Below, one piece after another: positions 1 to 6,049 of a stretch of 21,178 nt of DNA. The notes under the pieces are model-generated. The model was not told where the DNA came from and ran no database searches. It saw only the letters and a program-made list of their open reading frames with translations. Positions within the stretch are counted from its first letter, which is position 1; every line of letters begins with the position of its first letter. The position numbers and the translations under genes are program-made. Origin of the DNA: a virus; the IMG/VR virus record IMGVR_UViG_3300021962_010387, positions 1 through 21,178 of that record; one strand, given 5' to 3'.

Positions 1-139
1 TTAGTTTAACGCTTTCTATATTAACTTTTCTTACTTCATCGTCTATACCAAATATATCCGATATGTAATCTCTTGCATCATTTTCATCAAAAGCTTCTAC
101 TTCTGCTGAAATTACTAGCTTTATTAAGTACTTATTCAT
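1..139 (-). CDS. Small hypothetical phage protein, C-terminus cut by window edge
   Basis: An open frame starts with ATG at 139 and runs off the left edge without a stop, giving 46 visible residues (start MNKYLIKLVISAEVEAF). The hydrophobic-polar pattern (KYLIKLVISAEV, then an acidic stretch, then VRKVNIESVKL) suggests a beta-alpha-beta fold, but I do not recognise the family. It begins one base after the endolysin stop codon at 140-142, so it is very likely co-translated as the next gene of the lysis operon. The function is unknown and the C-terminus cannot be seen. Confidence 0.55.
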   Translation of the reverse strand, partial: MNKYLIKLVISAEVEAFDENDARDYISDIFGIDDEVRKVNIESVKL

Positions 140-769
140 TTACTTAGAGACAGTATACCCATTTTTAGTTAATAAATCAATTGCTGCTTTTACTTTAGGG
201 TCTACCTTTGCTGGTATCTTTTGTGATGTAGATGGCTTTGATGAGGGCTTTGATTCAGTTTTTTTTGCCCCGCCAAACTTTGGTCTACCAAATCCAACAA
301 TAGAAATCATTACGCCAGCCTTATTTTTCTTATATGCACGAAGTTGTTTACAAACTTCTCCGCCATTTCTTTGGCTTCCCTTTTTGTTTGAAGAAGTATT
401 ACCCTCTATACACCATACTGTTCCGTCTTCATTATCCTTTACAACAATTCCTACGTGAGAAATTCTATCGACACCGTCTGAAGGGAAATCAAAATAGGCG
501 ATATCACCTGGTTCTGGATCTGCAATATCCACATCTATCCATGATCCAGCTTTTTTAAATGCTGCAGCTCCTCCTGGAGTGTATACTGTGTTAGGAATCT
601 TCACTCCAGCTTCATTACCACACCAGTTTACAAAACTTCCGCACCATGGTTGAAAATTAGCTTTTGTATAAGCACCGTATTTAGTTTCATTATCTTTTGG
701 ACCCTCAATGGTTCCGATCTCTGCTGTAGCAACTTCTATTAAACGTTCTGCTGTTCCCTGTTCTGCCAT
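140..769 (-). CDS. CHAP-domain endolysin (peptidoglycan amidase/endopeptidase)
   Basis: A 209-residue protein with an N-terminal CHAP domain (about residues 8-160). Visible catalytic features are Cys43 in PWCGSFVNWCG, His105 in SHVGIVV and Glu122 in CIEGNTS, the usual Cys-His-acid arrangement of NlpC/P60-like cell-wall hydrolases. A Lys/Ser/Pro-rich linker follows, then a short C-terminal helix (VDPKVKAAIDLLTKNGYTVSK region) that may bind cell wall. I chose ATG at 769 because it forms a TAATG stop-start overlap with the upstream holin-like gene; an in-frame TTG at 784 would add five residues. There is no signal peptide, so release through a holin fits. Its role is host lysis by cutting peptidoglycan. 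Whether it acts as amidase or endopeptidase cannot be told. Confidence 0.88.
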   Translation of the reverse strand: MAEQGTAERLIEVATAEIGTIEGPKDNETKYGAYTKANFQPWCGSFVNWCGNEAGVKIPNTVYTPGGAAAFKKAGSWIDVDIADPEPGDIAYFDFPSDGVDRISHVGIVVKDNEDGTVWCIEGNTSSNKKGSQRNGGEVCKQLRAYKKNKAGVMISIVGFGRPKFGGAKKTESKPSSKPSTSQKIPAKVDPKVKAAIDLLTKNGYTVSK

Positions 770-1179
770 TAGTCTTTGTCCCAATCTGTATCAACTGGCT
801 GCTCTTCTGGCATTTGTCCATCTGGCTTTGCTGCTAAGCGAGCTGCCGTTGCATCAATTTCTGCTTCAAGCTTTTTATCAGCCTGTGTATTTTTTGCATC
901 TACTTCTTTGTTTGCTATCTGCGCTGCCATAATATCCTTAGCACCTGAGTTACCAATCAAAATTCCTGCAAGTGTTCCTGTAATAAATGTTGCAATGCTA
1001 CCTAGAACATTGAAGAACATCTTGTCATTTTCTGACTGGGCTCCAATAGGTTGTGTTACAAACAACAGACCATAGATAATTCCAAGCGCTGTCATAAAAA
1101 GAATGCTTCCAAGAGTTATTCCTAGAATAAATTTCAATCTAGCGTCTAGATCTGCGGGCGTTAGTTTCTGTTTAGCCAT
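769..1179 (-). CDS. Putative holin, two membrane segments
   Basis: A 136-residue protein with two hydrophobic helices (about residues 16-41 and 57-77), followed by a charged, Ala/Lys/Glu-rich cytoplasmic tail that looks coiled-coil and ends in an acidic DTDWDKD segment. This small two-helix layout with a charged tail is typical of phage holins, and the gene directly precedes the CHAP endolysin with a TAATG overlap. It would form the membrane lesion that lets the endolysin reach the wall. The assignment rests on topology and position, not on a recognised holin family. The first codons overlap the end of the upstream lipoprotein gene by 8 bases. Confidence 0.65.
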   Translation of the reverse strand: MAKQKLTPADLDARLKFILGITLGSILFMTALGIIYGLLFVTQPIGAQSENDKMFFNVLGSIATFITGTLAGILIGNSGAKDIMAAQIANKEVDAKNTQADKKLEAEIDATAARLAAKPDGQMPEEQPVDTDWDKD

Positions 1180-1387
1180 TTGTTATTTCCTGTTCTGGTG
1201 TTGTAGGTGTAATTTTTATTACATCTTTTGTACAAGTCTGTGAAGCTTCACATTCTGGAGGAGTGCACTCTGCTGTTTCCCAATTTTTAGGATCTTGGCA
1301 TGGATAGCGGTATCTATTTAAAGAGTCGCATCCAGTTAATGATAGCATTAGCAAGCATGCTAAAGCAATAGCACTTATTTTCTTCAT
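1172..1387 (-). CDS. Small Cys-rich lipoprotein
   Basis: A 71-residue protein starting at ATG 1387 (MKKISAIALACLLMLSLTGC). A basic start, hydrophobic core and lipobox LTGC give a type II (lipoprotein) signal peptide with Cys20 as the lipid site. The mature part is short, with four further cysteines (30, 41, 46, 52) and a Thr/Pro-rich tail. The frame stays open upstream to 1567, but that extension overlaps the next membrane protein in another frame and lacks a plausible start, so I trimmed it. A TATAAT hexamer at 1394-1399 lies six bases before the start and no Shine-Dalgarno is evident, so a leaderless message is possible. It lies among lysis genes. Candidate roles are superinfection exclusion (many phage lipoproteins do this) or assistance in lysis; neither is shown. 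Confidence 0.62.
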   Translation of the reverse strand: MKKISAIALACLLMLSLTGCDSLNRYRYPCQDPKNWETAECTPPECEASQTCTKDVIKITPTTPEQEITNG

Positions 1388-1404
1388 AGGATAATTATAC
1401 ACTA

Positions 1405-1599
1405 CTAGTCCTCTTTTCGTAGTGGTATAGTTAAAAGCCATATTGCTGTAGCAATAACTGTAGCAACTCCAACTACCTGCTGGGCTGAGCCAGTAAGGGT
1501 TAGCCAAGCGATAAAGAATCCCAAAAGGGTAAATATTTGGGCTATACTTTCCTTGATTACTTCCCATATATATTTAAATAGGGCCTTGATTATTTTCAT
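1405..1599 (-). CDS. Small two-helix membrane protein, holin-like
   Basis: A 64-residue protein with an amphipathic basic N-terminus (MKIIKALFKYIWEVIKES), hydrophobic helices at about 20-38 and 41-59, and a charged end LRKED. Topology resembles class II holins, making it a second holin or antiholin candidate beside the 136-residue one. The start is very well supported: AAGGAGG lies just upstream, inside the last codons of the preceding large gene, and the preceding stop forms TAATG with this start. No family is recognised. Confidence 0.65.
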   Translation of the reverse strand: MKIIKALFKYIWEVIKESIAQIFTLLGFFIAWLTLTGSAQQVVGVATVIATAIWLLTIPLRKED

Positions 1600-3656
1600 T
1601 ATATCCTCCTTGTCATGGCTGCTGCCACAATATTTGATGCGATGATAACTGGGATAACTACCTCTTGGGCCTTTTCTCTTTGATCATCAGTCATATCCTT
1701 GCCCCACTCTGATGGGTTTAAAACTTTAGCAAAGTCTATATCTGTAAATGCGCCCAATGGATCTGCTAAAAATGCTTCTGTCTGGACTTCTGTTGTAGCA
1801 TCTGCCAATGTGTATGGCATTGATGCTCCTTCTGCTGCCGCTTCTCTGTCTTTAAATTCTACAAAAGCTGTAGCCAATTCTGGATTACTCTTCATTGCTT
1901 CTGCTATTATTGCCACCTCGGATGAAGAAATTCCAAGGTCTTTTGCCACCTCAGATTTTGCCTCATTTGTCAAAGCCTTTAGTGTTTGACTAACTGCAGC
2001 AACCTGTTCTGGTGAAAGAGTAACTAATTTGTTATCCTTGCTTGTAAGGTTTGCAATAACACCAGATAGATCTTCTGTTGTTCCTGTTCCTTTTTCAGGT
2101 ACTAATGCTGCTAATTCTTCATTCTGAATTCCTGGCTTTTCTTCAGGAACAGGTTCTGGCTCTACCGTTGGCTCTGGGCCAGGTGTAGGTTCTGGGGTAG
2201 GCTCTGGTTCTACTGTTGGTTCAGGTGTCGGCTCTGGGGTAGGAGGAGCCTCTGGAGTAGGTTCTGGGCTTGGTTCAGGGGTAGGGGGTGCTTCAGGTGT
2301 AGGCTCAGGACTTGGCTCTGGTGTTGGTGGTGCTTCAGGAGTTGGTTCTGGAGAAGGTGCTGGAGTTGGTGGGGCATCTGGTGTAGGCTCTGGGGTAGGC
2401 TGATTGGCTGCAGCATTGGCTGCTGCTTGTGCAATAGCAGCGTTAAGTTCTCTTTGAGACTGCTCATCATAGTAACGCCATGCGTCATCAATAGCACTGT
2501 TGACATCATTGATCGCTTGATTATAATTATTAATAGCATTATCTTTTTCAGACAAAGCATTTGTTAGGTTTTGCTCTGCAGATGTAAGGTTTTGTGTAGC
2601 ATTTGTGAGGTTTTGATTAGCACTTGTTAGGTTTTGAACCTCTTGGTTATACACAGATAACTTATCGTTATAAACATCTTGTGCTGTATTTCTTGCTGCA
2701 AGTGCTTGGTTATAAGTATCTGTTTGTGCTTGTGTTGGACCTGATCCAGAAGAAAATGTATTTAGATTGCAACTAAAGTTTTCTCCCCATACTCTTGGGT
2801 TTCCAGAATAGTCACATCCTGCACCAGTCATTCCTCCAGGAATTGTCCAACCAAGGTGATAAGAACCTGGTCCTCCACCGTTATACCACCATATCTCAAC
2901 ATCAAAAGTCTTGTCTTGTGTAACATCATATGTTGGAGACCATGCACTCCATCTTGCACCTTGCTCAACCCAGTTGCTGACAGCAAGTTGTCCATCAATA
3001 TACATCTTAAATCCATCGTCTGTGTATCCTGCAAATGCTACTGTGTCAAACCATGATGGCACGGTTATCTGTCCAGAAAACTTTACAACAATATTCTCAT
3101 ATCTATTTCCGCAAACTGGAAGAGACATATAGTTTGAGGTCCAAGTACCAGAACAAATAACAGAGTCTGGGACTGCTATGCTTGGCCAAACCCTCGCTAA
3201 GTTATAAACAGTATATTGAAGTCCTGATCCACCAGAAGACTGCATACTTGCTTGGGCTGTTTGAAGGTTTATATTGGCTACGCTAAGTGCATCATATGCA
3301 TCATTTTTATGCTCAAGGGCTGTTTCTACTACTGCAGTTTGTCCATCTACTGCTTCTTGGGCCAATGTCTTATTTTCAACTGCCGTATTTTTTGCAGCCA
3401 ATGCGCTATCGTATGAATCAGATGCTTCATTCTTTGACTGATGTGCAGCATATGCAATATCGTATTTATTTTCAGCTTCTTGTATTAAAGATATAAATTC
3501 ATCCTGATAAAGAAGATCGTCTACGCTATTATTTAAATCTTCAATTTCTTGTGCTGCAAGACTAAGTGGGTCATCTCCGTATGCAGGAGTAAGAAACACC
3601 CAGCCAAACATTAAAATGGTGGCTAATGATAATCTCCATGCTTTAGTCCTAGTCAA
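1599..3656 (-). CDS. Large exported protein: coiled coil, PA14-like domain, proline-rich repeats
   Basis: A 685-residue protein starting at TTG 3656, supported by AGGAG six bases upstream. It has an N-terminal signal-like segment (hydrophobic core about 8-21, AYG-DD cleavage site near 27), Ala-rich coiled coil (35-140), a PA14-like beta domain (about 150-300; YTDDGFKMYIDGQ followed by NW and a Trp-rich stretch), a second coiled coil with NLT-containing repeats (310-415), a Pro/Thr/Glu stalk (420-507) and a helical C-terminal domain. PA14 domains usually bind carbohydrate, and the stalk resembles wall-spanning linkers of bacterial surface proteins. It could be a secreted or surface-displayed protein made during infection, or a virion adhesin. 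The C-terminal hydrophobic stretch PVIIASNIVAAAM might anchor it in membrane. No sortase LPxTG motif is present. Confidence 0.75.
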   Translation of the reverse strand: MTRTKAWRLSLATILMFGWVFLTPAYGDDPLSLAAQEIEDLNNSVDDLLYQDEFISLIQEAENKYDIAYAAHQSKNEASDSYDSALAAKNTAVENKTLAQEAVDGQTAVVETALEHKNDAYDALSVANINLQTAQASMQSSGGSGLQYTVYNLARVWPSIAVPDSVICSGTWTSNYMSLPVCGNRYENIVVKFSGQITVPSWFDTVAFAGYTDDGFKMYIDGQLAVSNWVEQGARWSAWSPTYDVTQDKTFDVEIWWYNGGGPGSYHLGWTIPGGMTGAGCDYSGNPRVWGENFSCNLNTFSSGSGPTQAQTDTYNQALAARNTAQDVYNDKLSVYNQEVQNLTSANQNLTNATQNLTSAEQNLTNALSEKDNAINNYNQAINDVNSAIDDAWRYYDEQSQRELNAAIAQAAANAAANQPTPEPTPDAPPTPAPSPEPTPEAPPTPEPSPEPTPEAPPTPEPSPEPTPEAPPTPEPTPEPTVEPEPTPEPTPGPEPTVEPEPVPEEKPGIQNEELAALVPEKGTGTTEDLSGVIANLTSKDNKLVTLSPEQVAAVSQTLKALTNEAKSEVAKDLGISSSEVAIIAEAMKSNPELATAFVEFKDREAAAEGASMPYTLADATTEVQTEAFLADPLGAFTDIDFAKVLNPSEWGKDMTDDQREKAQEVVIPVIIASNIVAAAMTRRI
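2223..2390 (-). repeat. Four 42-bp coding repeats (14-residue Pro/Glu/Thr units)
   Basis: Four tandem units of the pattern EPTPEAPPTPEPSP, residues about 423-478 of the large exported protein, with shorter EPT/PEP variants on either side (total Pro-rich span about 420-507). Synonymous differences between units show they are diverged rather than freshly duplicated. Such a stalk is extended and rigid, and its length could vary by slippage or recombination. Confidence 0.8.
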
Positions 3657-3666
3657 CTATAACTCC

Positions 3667-3685
3667 TAAACAAACAGTTTGTTTA
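3667..3685. promoter_or_regulatory. 19-bp perfect palindrome, candidate operator or 5' hairpin
   Basis: TAAACAAACAGTTTGTTTA reads as two 9-bp arms around a single central base. It lies between pstS and the large exported gene, just upstream of that gene's AGGAG and just downstream of a TATAAT box, so it would sit at or near the transcription start. It could be a repressor site or an RNA hairpin; no T-run follows, so an intrinsic terminator is unlikely. Confidence 0.45.
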
Positions 3686-3693
3686 TTTAGTTA

Positions 3694-3702
3694 ATTATAA
3701 CA
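3694..3702 (-). promoter_or_regulatory. Candidate extended -10 promoter for the large exported gene
   Basis: On the minus strand the sequence reads TGTTATAAT, a TGn extension plus a perfect TATAAT, about 40 bases upstream of the TTG start at 3656. No good -35 box is seen, which is acceptable for extended -10 promoters. It overlaps the region just before the pstS stop codon. Confidence 0.4.
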
Positions 3703-3707
3703 TGAAA

Positions 3708-4754
3708 CTATTTAGAACCTATTTCGCTAATCTTAGATTTAGAAAACTTAAGCATTTTTGCACCTAGCGGAGAGTATCCTAAGTCTGCTGCTTTTTTGCC
3801 ACAAGCATTTGCCATATACTCAAAAAACTTTTTTACAGATTCGTTATGTAAAGATTTTTCTTTGGACGCTATGCCATATGTAAATGTAGATATGGGATAA
3901 GCAAGATTGTTAACAGTCTTATAGTTTACTTTAACTATACCCTTTTCGTCTATTAAAAAATCGCTTAAAAATACTGATGCTGCAGCAACTGTAGGCTGCA
4001 TGTACCTTCCAGATTCATTTTGTATTGATGCCATTTTAAGGCCTCTTGCATATGATATTTCGTTATATCCAATAGAACCATTTGTTTGCGTCAAAACCAT
4101 AGCCACTCCGTAGGATCCAGAAGCACTCATCATAAATGGATTACTGCTTATTGATCCAGGAAATGATGAAGAAAAGTTTTTGTTGCCAGCCTTCGTCCAT
4201 ATACTTGGGGAAACGACATTTAAATAAGATGTAAATACTTCTGATGTTCCAGATCCATCTACCCTGTAAGCAACTCTTATTGGGGTAGAAGGTATTTTAG
4301 GTTCTTTACCACCAATTAAATTTTCTTTTAAAATTTGAGGGTCATTCCATTTTGTTATTTTTCCAGAAAATATTTTGGCCAATGTATCTGTACTCATCTT
4401 TATAGTTACTTTATATCCGTCTAGTCTATAAATTATTCCTATTGGACCAGCAACCAAAGGAACGTAAACAAATTCTTTTGTTGGTTTAACTTCTGATCCA
4501 GAGTATGGCACATCTGACATTGCAAAATTTGCTATACCATTTGAAAACATATTTTTTCCAGCTCCAGAACCATTTGGAGAATATGTTACAGTATCTCCAC
4601 CAGACTTTACAAACTCAACTCTACATCTATCTATAAAGTTGGCAGCAAAAGTAGATCCAGATCCAGTAATAGGTTCTGCGTTTGATGTGTTAATTAAAAA
4701 AACATTAGACAATAAGACTAATGTTGCTGTGACTACAATAAGTTTTAGTTTCAT
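3708..4754 (-). CDS. pstS: Phosphate-binding protein PstS (ABC transporter substrate-binding)
   Basis: A 348-residue periplasmic-binding-protein-type sequence. It has a signal peptide (residues 1-26, cleavage likely after SNA) with no lipobox. Phosphate-site motifs are visible: GSGSTFA at the mature N-terminus, SDVPYS, and RVDGSGTSEVF in the middle. It would bind orthophosphate outside the membrane and pass it to the host PstCAB transporter; no pstC, pstA or pstB is present here, as in other phage-borne pstS genes, so it must work with host components. No strong Shine-Dalgarno precedes the ATG, but promoter-like hexamers and GTTCACC/GTTAACC repeats lie upstream. Length is normal for the family, suggesting an intact gene. 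Confidence 0.93.
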   Translation of the reverse strand: MKLKLIVVTATLVLLSNVFLINTSNAEPITGSGSTFAANFIDRCRVEFVKSGGDTVTYSPNGSGAGKNMFSNGIANFAMSDVPYSGSEVKPTKEFVYVPLVAGPIGIIYRLDGYKVTIKMSTDTLAKIFSGKITKWNDPQILKENLIGGKEPKIPSTPIRVAYRVDGSGTSEVFTSYLNVVSPSIWTKAGNKNFSSSFPGSISSNPFMMSASGSYGVAMVLTQTNGSIGYNEISYARGLKMASIQNESGRYMQPTVAAASVFLSDFLIDEKGIVKVNYKTVNNLAYPISTFTYGIASKEKSLHNESVKKFFEYMANACGKKAADLGYSPLGAKMLKFSKSKISEIGSK

Positions 4755-4783
4755 ATATCAATAATACATCACATAGTAATAAA

Positions 4784-4826
4784 ATCATATATAAAATGGT
4801 TAACTAAGAATTAAATGCAGGTGAAC
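4784..4826 (-). promoter_or_regulatory. Candidate PHO-box-like promoter of pstS
   Basis: Upstream of pstS, GTTCACC (4820-4826) and GTTAACC (4798-4804) are repeated with a 22-bp period, which is two 11-bp turns, matching the unit length of actinobacterial PhoP direct repeats. A TATGAT hexamer (4784-4789) lies eight bases further downstream, so the repeats would replace the -35 box, as in classical Pho promoters. An alternative -10, TATTAT (4761-4766), is six bases before the ATG and would give a nearly leaderless message. The middle 11-bp unit is poorly conserved, so this is a hypothesis. Confidence 0.4.
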
Positions 4827-4830
4827 TTTA

Positions 4831-5019
4831 TTATTTAGGGTTATCTGTTTTATAAAAGCCATTACCCTTAAATTGTATACCAAATGGCGTAAAGTGTCTT
4901 ATCATATTTGATTCACATTCAACACATGTGTAGCCTGGATCATCATCTTTAATTGATCTATGTACTGACATAGTTGCATGTGCTTCATCATATGAGCATT
5001 TGTATTCGTATACTGGCAT
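4831..5019 (-). CDS. FmdB-family zinc ribbon protein
   Basis: A 62-residue protein that opens MPVYEYKC and ends FKGNGFYKTDNPK, both hallmarks of the FmdB/CxxC_CxxC_SSSS regulatory zinc-ribbon family. The second metal pair is CVEC (about residues 32-35). The first is altered: Cys8 is followed by SYDEAH rather than a second close Cys, so His14 may take its place. It is translationally coupled to the nuclease upstream through TAATG. FmdB-like proteins are often phage-encoded; their biochemical role is not established. Confidence 0.75.
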   Translation of the reverse strand: MPVYEYKCSYDEAHATMSVHRSIKDDDPGYTCVECESNMIRHFTPFGIQFKGNGFYKTDNPK

Positions 5020-5426
5020 TACTTCCCGCTTTTTTTTCTCGCTTTAGATAATGCATCAAAGTCTTTAATTTTTGTTTCTCCCATATAGCCCCAAGCATGA
5101 CCATCTTCAATCATTTTTTCATTAATAGATTTATCTGATCCGTCCAAGAAAACCCAACCTAAAATGCGACCATACTTTTCAGATGAGTCCATTTTTTCGG
5201 TTTTAATAACAACAGACTTAGCTGAGTCAATTGCATTCTTTAAATAAGCTTTTGCTTCCAGCCCCAATGCTTTCTCCATCTTATCTGCTGTACGGCTTTC
5301 TGGAGTATCAATTCCAGCAAGACGAACTCTTGAACTAAAAGAAATATCAAATCCGAGGTCAATGTCTACATCGATTGTATCTCCGTCCACAACCTTAGTA
5401 ATCTTTTTAACATAGTACTCGAACAT
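5019..5426 (-). CDS. Staphylococcal-nuclease-like (SNase/thermonuclease) endonuclease
   Basis: A 135-residue OB-fold nuclease. The catalytic set is complete: Asp21 and Asp40 (calcium), Arg35 and Glu43 in RVRLAGIDTPE, and Arg87 in KYGRILGWVF, at the same numbers as in mature staphylococcal nuclease. VVDGDTIDV is the typical N-terminal motif. It would cut DNA or RNA with calcium. No signal peptide is present, so it acts in the cytoplasm unless released by lysis; a plausible role is host DNA breakdown or nucleotide recycling. The ATG has AAGGAG upstream, and that site can be paired in the leader structure at 5427-5522. The downstream FmdB gene overlaps through TAATG. Confidence 0.9.
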   Translation of the reverse strand: MFEYYVKKITKVVDGDTIDVDIDLGFDISFSSRVRLAGIDTPESRTADKMEKALGLEAKAYLKNAIDSAKSVVIKTEKMDSSEKYGRILGWVFLDGSDKSINEKMIEDGHAWGYMGETKIKDFDALSKARKKSGK

Positions 5427-5522
5427 GATTCTCCTTAATATTAGGAGCAGTTTATAGACTTGCTCAGGTCATTTTTGAGCATAGGCTCAAATATCCTGCG
5501 ACTCCCCAGTGACGGGGTGCAG
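5427..5522 (-). promoter_or_regulatory. Structured leader with mutually exclusive helices ending on the nuclease RBS
   Basis: Read on the minus strand: a first hairpin (CTGC 5519-5522 with GCAG 5496-5499; CCCC with GGGG inside, hexaloop GTCACT), then arm 1 TTTGAGC (5485-5491), arm 2 GCTCAAA (5474-5480), arm 3 TGAGCA (5461-5466), arm 4 TGCTCCT (5443-5449) and arm 5 AGGAG (5431-5435), which is the Shine-Dalgarno of the nuclease. Arms 1:2 (7 bp, loop CTAT) and 3:4 can form together and leave arm 5 free. Arm 2 can instead pair with 3, freeing arm 4 to pair with 5 and hide the RBS. TGAC between arms 2 and 3 could also pair with the GTCA of the hexaloop. It does not match a riboswitch class I recognise. 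Confidence 0.5.
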
Positions 5523-5528
5523 ATTTAT

Positions 5529-5534
5529 ATTATA
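5529..5534 (-). promoter_or_regulatory. Candidate -10 box for the nuclease leader
   Basis: A perfect TATAAT on the minus strand lies six bases before the first base of the GC-rich hairpin at 5522, so transcription would start at the base of that hairpin. No convincing -35 is seen. The box is just downstream of the hsp20 stop codon. Confidence 0.4.
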
Positions 5535-5538
5535 CTAT

Positions 5539-5961
5539 TTATTTGATCTTGATAGTCTTTGGCTTCTTTTCTTCTGGCAGAATGCGTACAATATCAATCT
5601 TAAGCATTCCATCCTTCAGTTCTGCAGCCTTTACTTCCATATACTCACCAAGAGCCCACTCACGAGTAAATTTACGGGCAGCAATTCCACGGTGGATAAA
5701 CTTCGAATCGTTATCCTCTGTGTTTAATTCTCCCTTTACAGTAAGCTTTCCGTCTGCTGTTGATACCTCGATGTCTGTTTTACCAAATCCAGCGACTGCT
5801 AATTCGACAACAAAGTTGTCTTCATCTACCTTGATTACGTTATATGGTGGATAGTTAGTTGCACTTGATACTGTTTGAGCGTGGCTCCATGTATTTAATG
5901 CTCTATCAAATCCAATAAAAAATGGGTCCTTAAAAAGGTCCCACGTATATGTTGTTACCAT
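5539..5961 (-). CDS. Small heat shock protein Hsp20 (alpha-crystallin family)
   Basis: A 140-residue protein. The alpha-crystallin domain spans about residues 38-130 (PYNVIKVDEDNFVVELAVAGF, DGKLTVKGE, AARKFTREWALGE, and the conserved LKDGMLKIDI segment). The C-terminal IKIK supplies the I-x-I motif that links sHsp dimers into oligomers. Short N-terminal arm with aromatic residues, as in IbpA-like proteins. It is an ATP-independent holdase that binds unfolding proteins in the cytoplasm; Hsp20 genes are common in large phages, where roles in host proteostasis or capsid assembly have been proposed. A strong AAGGAGG precedes the ATG. Confidence 0.93.
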   Translation of the reverse strand: MVTTYTWDLFKDPFFIGFDRALNTWSHAQTVSSATNYPPYNVIKVDEDNFVVELAVAGFGKTDIEVSTADGKLTVKGELNTEDNDSKFIHRGIAARKFTREWALGEYMEVKAAELKDGMLKIDIVRILPEEKKPKTIKIK

Positions 5962-5974
5962 TTTATTCCTCCTT

Positions 5975-6030
5975 CAAGCGAATAAGTTAATTTATAGGAC
6001 CCCTAATGGGCATCCTGCAATAATTATATC
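5975..6030 (-). promoter_or_regulatory. Candidate hsp20 promoter (extended -10) with leader hairpin
   Basis: The minus strand reads TGATATAAT (6023-6031 region), an extended -10, followed seven bases on by the leader start. The leader opens with a GGA-TG-CCC-ATTA-GGG-G-TCC imperfect hairpin (about 5997-6015) and ends at the AAGGAGG of hsp20. It lies between the SDR stop and the hsp20 start, so hsp20 can be transcribed apart from the genes upstream. The GCAGGAT string also occurs in the nuclease leader. Confidence 0.4.
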
Positions 6031-6049
6031 ATAATTAACTGTATATTGG

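Noticed and set aside
334-1075. Plus-strand open frames in the lysis region
   Set aside because: They lie antisense to well-supported genes (endolysin, holin), lack ribosome sites and show no family signal.
1388-1567. Upstream extension of the lipoprotein to 131 residues
   Set aside because: It would overlap the 64-residue membrane protein in another frame and bury the signal peptide; the MKK start with a lipobox is better.
2210-2560. A 116-codon minus-strand frame rich in Leu, Gln and His
   Set aside because: It is an out-of-frame reading of the Pro/Glu/Thr repeats and Ala-rich helix in the large exported gene, with no RBS and no recognisable fold.
5474-5491. TTTGAGC/GCTCAAA hairpin as intrinsic terminator after hsp20
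   Set aside because: No U-run on either strand; it fits better as part of the nuclease leader.
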